In this document: in pieces, positions 63,315 through 64,000 of the stretch
How the letters are laid out: each line of letters starts with the position of its first letter
How positions within the stretch are numbered: position 1 is the stretch's first letter
Assembly (NCBI GenBank): GCA_963765875.1
Contig: CAVXYK010000011.1
Span: 62,001-126,000 of the forward strand
Reading direction: 5' to 3'
Source of the DNA: JAWKOK01 sp963765875
GTDB taxonomy: Bacteria; Chloroflexota; Anaerolineae; Caldilineales; Caldilineaceae
Length of the DNA: 64,000 nucleotides
Notes under the pieces: generated by a model
The model's input: the letters and a program-made list of their open reading frames with translations, nothing else
Databases searched by the model: none
Told to the model about the DNA's origin: nothing
Program-made: the position numbers and the translations under genes

Positions 63315-63911
63315 TCACAGATGACGAAACAACGCCAGCAGCGCCTGTTTCAGCTGTATTGAGTCCGGCCGCTCGGCGTATGCCATCTCCGAATAGTAGA
63401 TCTGACTCCCGGCGTCCATCATCAACGAGCTGATGGGGGCGCCGTCAATACGTACAGCGCTGGGCGTCGATGTGAAGAGCGCTTCGATGGCATAACGCCG
63501 GTGCTCGACCAGGCCCTGCGGCATGGCCAGGGCGATAGCAACCTGCCAGCGTCCGCTGCTCTGCCCGCCGACGTCGGACAACCGTTCGACATAGTGGTCG
63601 ATGAGTTCCTGGTCAGGCACATAGCCGCGATGCTGATGCACACGCCGAACGAAAACGCCCGGCTGTTGCTCAGGCAGGAAGCCGTCGATTTCCAGGCCGG
63701 CGTCAATGGCGAACGTGGGCATAGAGGCGGCGGCACAGAAGGCAACGGCCTTTTTGCGTGCGTTCGCCTCCGGTGAGAGGCCATCCTCTTCCACTTCCAG
63801 GCTGATGCCCAGTTCAGTCGGGCTGACGATCTGTGCCGGCAGGTCGGCCATCAGTGAACGGACGTGATCGATTTTGGACTGACTCGATGTGCCGAACAGT
63901 ACCTCAGCCAA
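63315..63911 (-). CDS. HAM1/RdgB-like non-canonical purine NTP pyrophosphatase
   Basis: 198 residues, TTG start overlapping the previous stop by 8 nt. VLFGTSSQSKIDHVRSLM is the T/SxNxxKxxE-type substrate loop, EEDGLSPEANARKKAVAFCA the second block, FAIDAGLEIDGF corresponds to the ADDSGLxVD motif but has Ile-Asp-Ala instead of Asp-Asp-Ser, and QALLALFRHL ends it. RdgB removes ITP, XTP and 8-oxo-type dNTPs from the pool. The altered active-site pair means activity or specificity may differ. It lies near the purine-type cluster but on the opposite strand. Confidence 0.7.
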   Translation of the reverse strand: MAEVLFGTSSQSKIDHVRSLMADLPAQIVSPTELGISLEVEEDGLSPEANARKKAVAFCAAASMPTFAIDAGLEIDGFLPEQQPGVFVRRVHQHRGYVPDQELIDHYVERLSDVGGQSSGRWQVAIALAMPQGLVEHRRYAIEALFTSTPSAVRIDGAPISSLMMDAGSQIYYSEMAYAERPDSIQLKQALLALFRHL

Positions 63912-64000
63912 GTGTCACCACGCCCTTTATGTAACTGCTGTTACCGGCCAGAATCTGCTTCATCAGAGCAGGGTAGTCGGCCAGCGGAACGACATGGGTC
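63904..64000 (-). CDS. C-terminal fragment of an unidentified protein (runs off the window)
   Basis: Only the last 31 codons are seen: THVVPLADYPALMKQILAGN then SSYIKGVVTLG and stop. This could be the end of a zinc- or MDR-type dehydrogenase but is too short to tell. It overlaps the HAM1-like gene start, so the two form an operon. Confidence 0.6.
   Translation of the reverse strand, partial: THVVPLADYPALMKQILAGNSSYIKGVVTLG

Overview
The window looks like a chromosomal segment of a Chloroflexota bacterium, most likely Anaerolineae/Caldilineales-like. This is an inference from several signs: a giant secreted beta-helix protein with a choice-of-anchor-like C-terminal domain ending in FLPLVTK, a tail style common in that phylum; a mix of CUT1 sugar and oligopeptide ABC systems, formylglycine sulfatases, a GH4 enzyme, M42/M24/M20 peptidases and SsnA/YgeY-type hydrolases; fairly GC-rich coding; and intergenic spaces crowded with palindromic repeats. 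No rRNA, tRNA, CRISPR array, phage or transposase gene was recognised.

Layout. 0-3 kb: a REC-LuxR regulator facing a sulfur pair (sulfide:quinone-oxidoreductase-like flavoprotein and rhodanese). 3.4-9.1 kb: a ~1,890-residue secreted beta-helix protein with ~537-bp tandem modules. 9.4-13.1 kb: minus-strand operon of an M24 peptidase, an enolase-superfamily enzyme and a Tat-exported DUF362 protein. 13.5-20.9 kb: an M42 peptidase, a glycosidase-like protein, a Phd/VapC toxin-antitoxin pair, a sulfatase and a secreted phosphoesterase with LysM domains. 21-30.6 kb: minus-strand sugar block (GH4, AraD1/GguC-type FAH protein, two sulfatases, CUT1 ABC transporter), divergent from an AraC regulator. 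30.9-34.3 kb: AraC, SMP-30 lactonase, ribokinase, RbsD. 35.2-43.6 kb: complete Opp/Dpp transporter plus a PHP hydrolase, behind a strong promoter and a ~380-nt structured leader. 44-54.4 kb: DUF998-like membrane protein, K+ channel, a YcaQ/DinB/YdeI/DUF4256 operon, a methyltransferase, MDR dehydrogenase and VOC protein, ABC-F ATPase. 54.8-61.7 kb: purine/ureide-type catabolic cluster (YgeY, transcarbamylase, 8-oxoguanine-deaminase-like, LLM flavin enzyme, SsnA). 61.9-64 kb: URO-D-like protein, HAM1-like pyrophosphatase, and a gene cut by the window edge.

Two window-wide features stand out. First, nearly every sizeable intergenic space holds a palindromic repeat. The repeats fall into a few families that share terminal sequences but carry different cores (CACGAATT, CCACGGAGACACGG, GCCACAGATnnACACAGAT, AGTCCCCGGCAC), and several start within ~40 nt of a stop codon. 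Second, eight genes carry frameshifts, six of them in the first 13 kb. Each can be rejoined by a small indel, which suggests consensus errors in that part of the assembly, or local decay.
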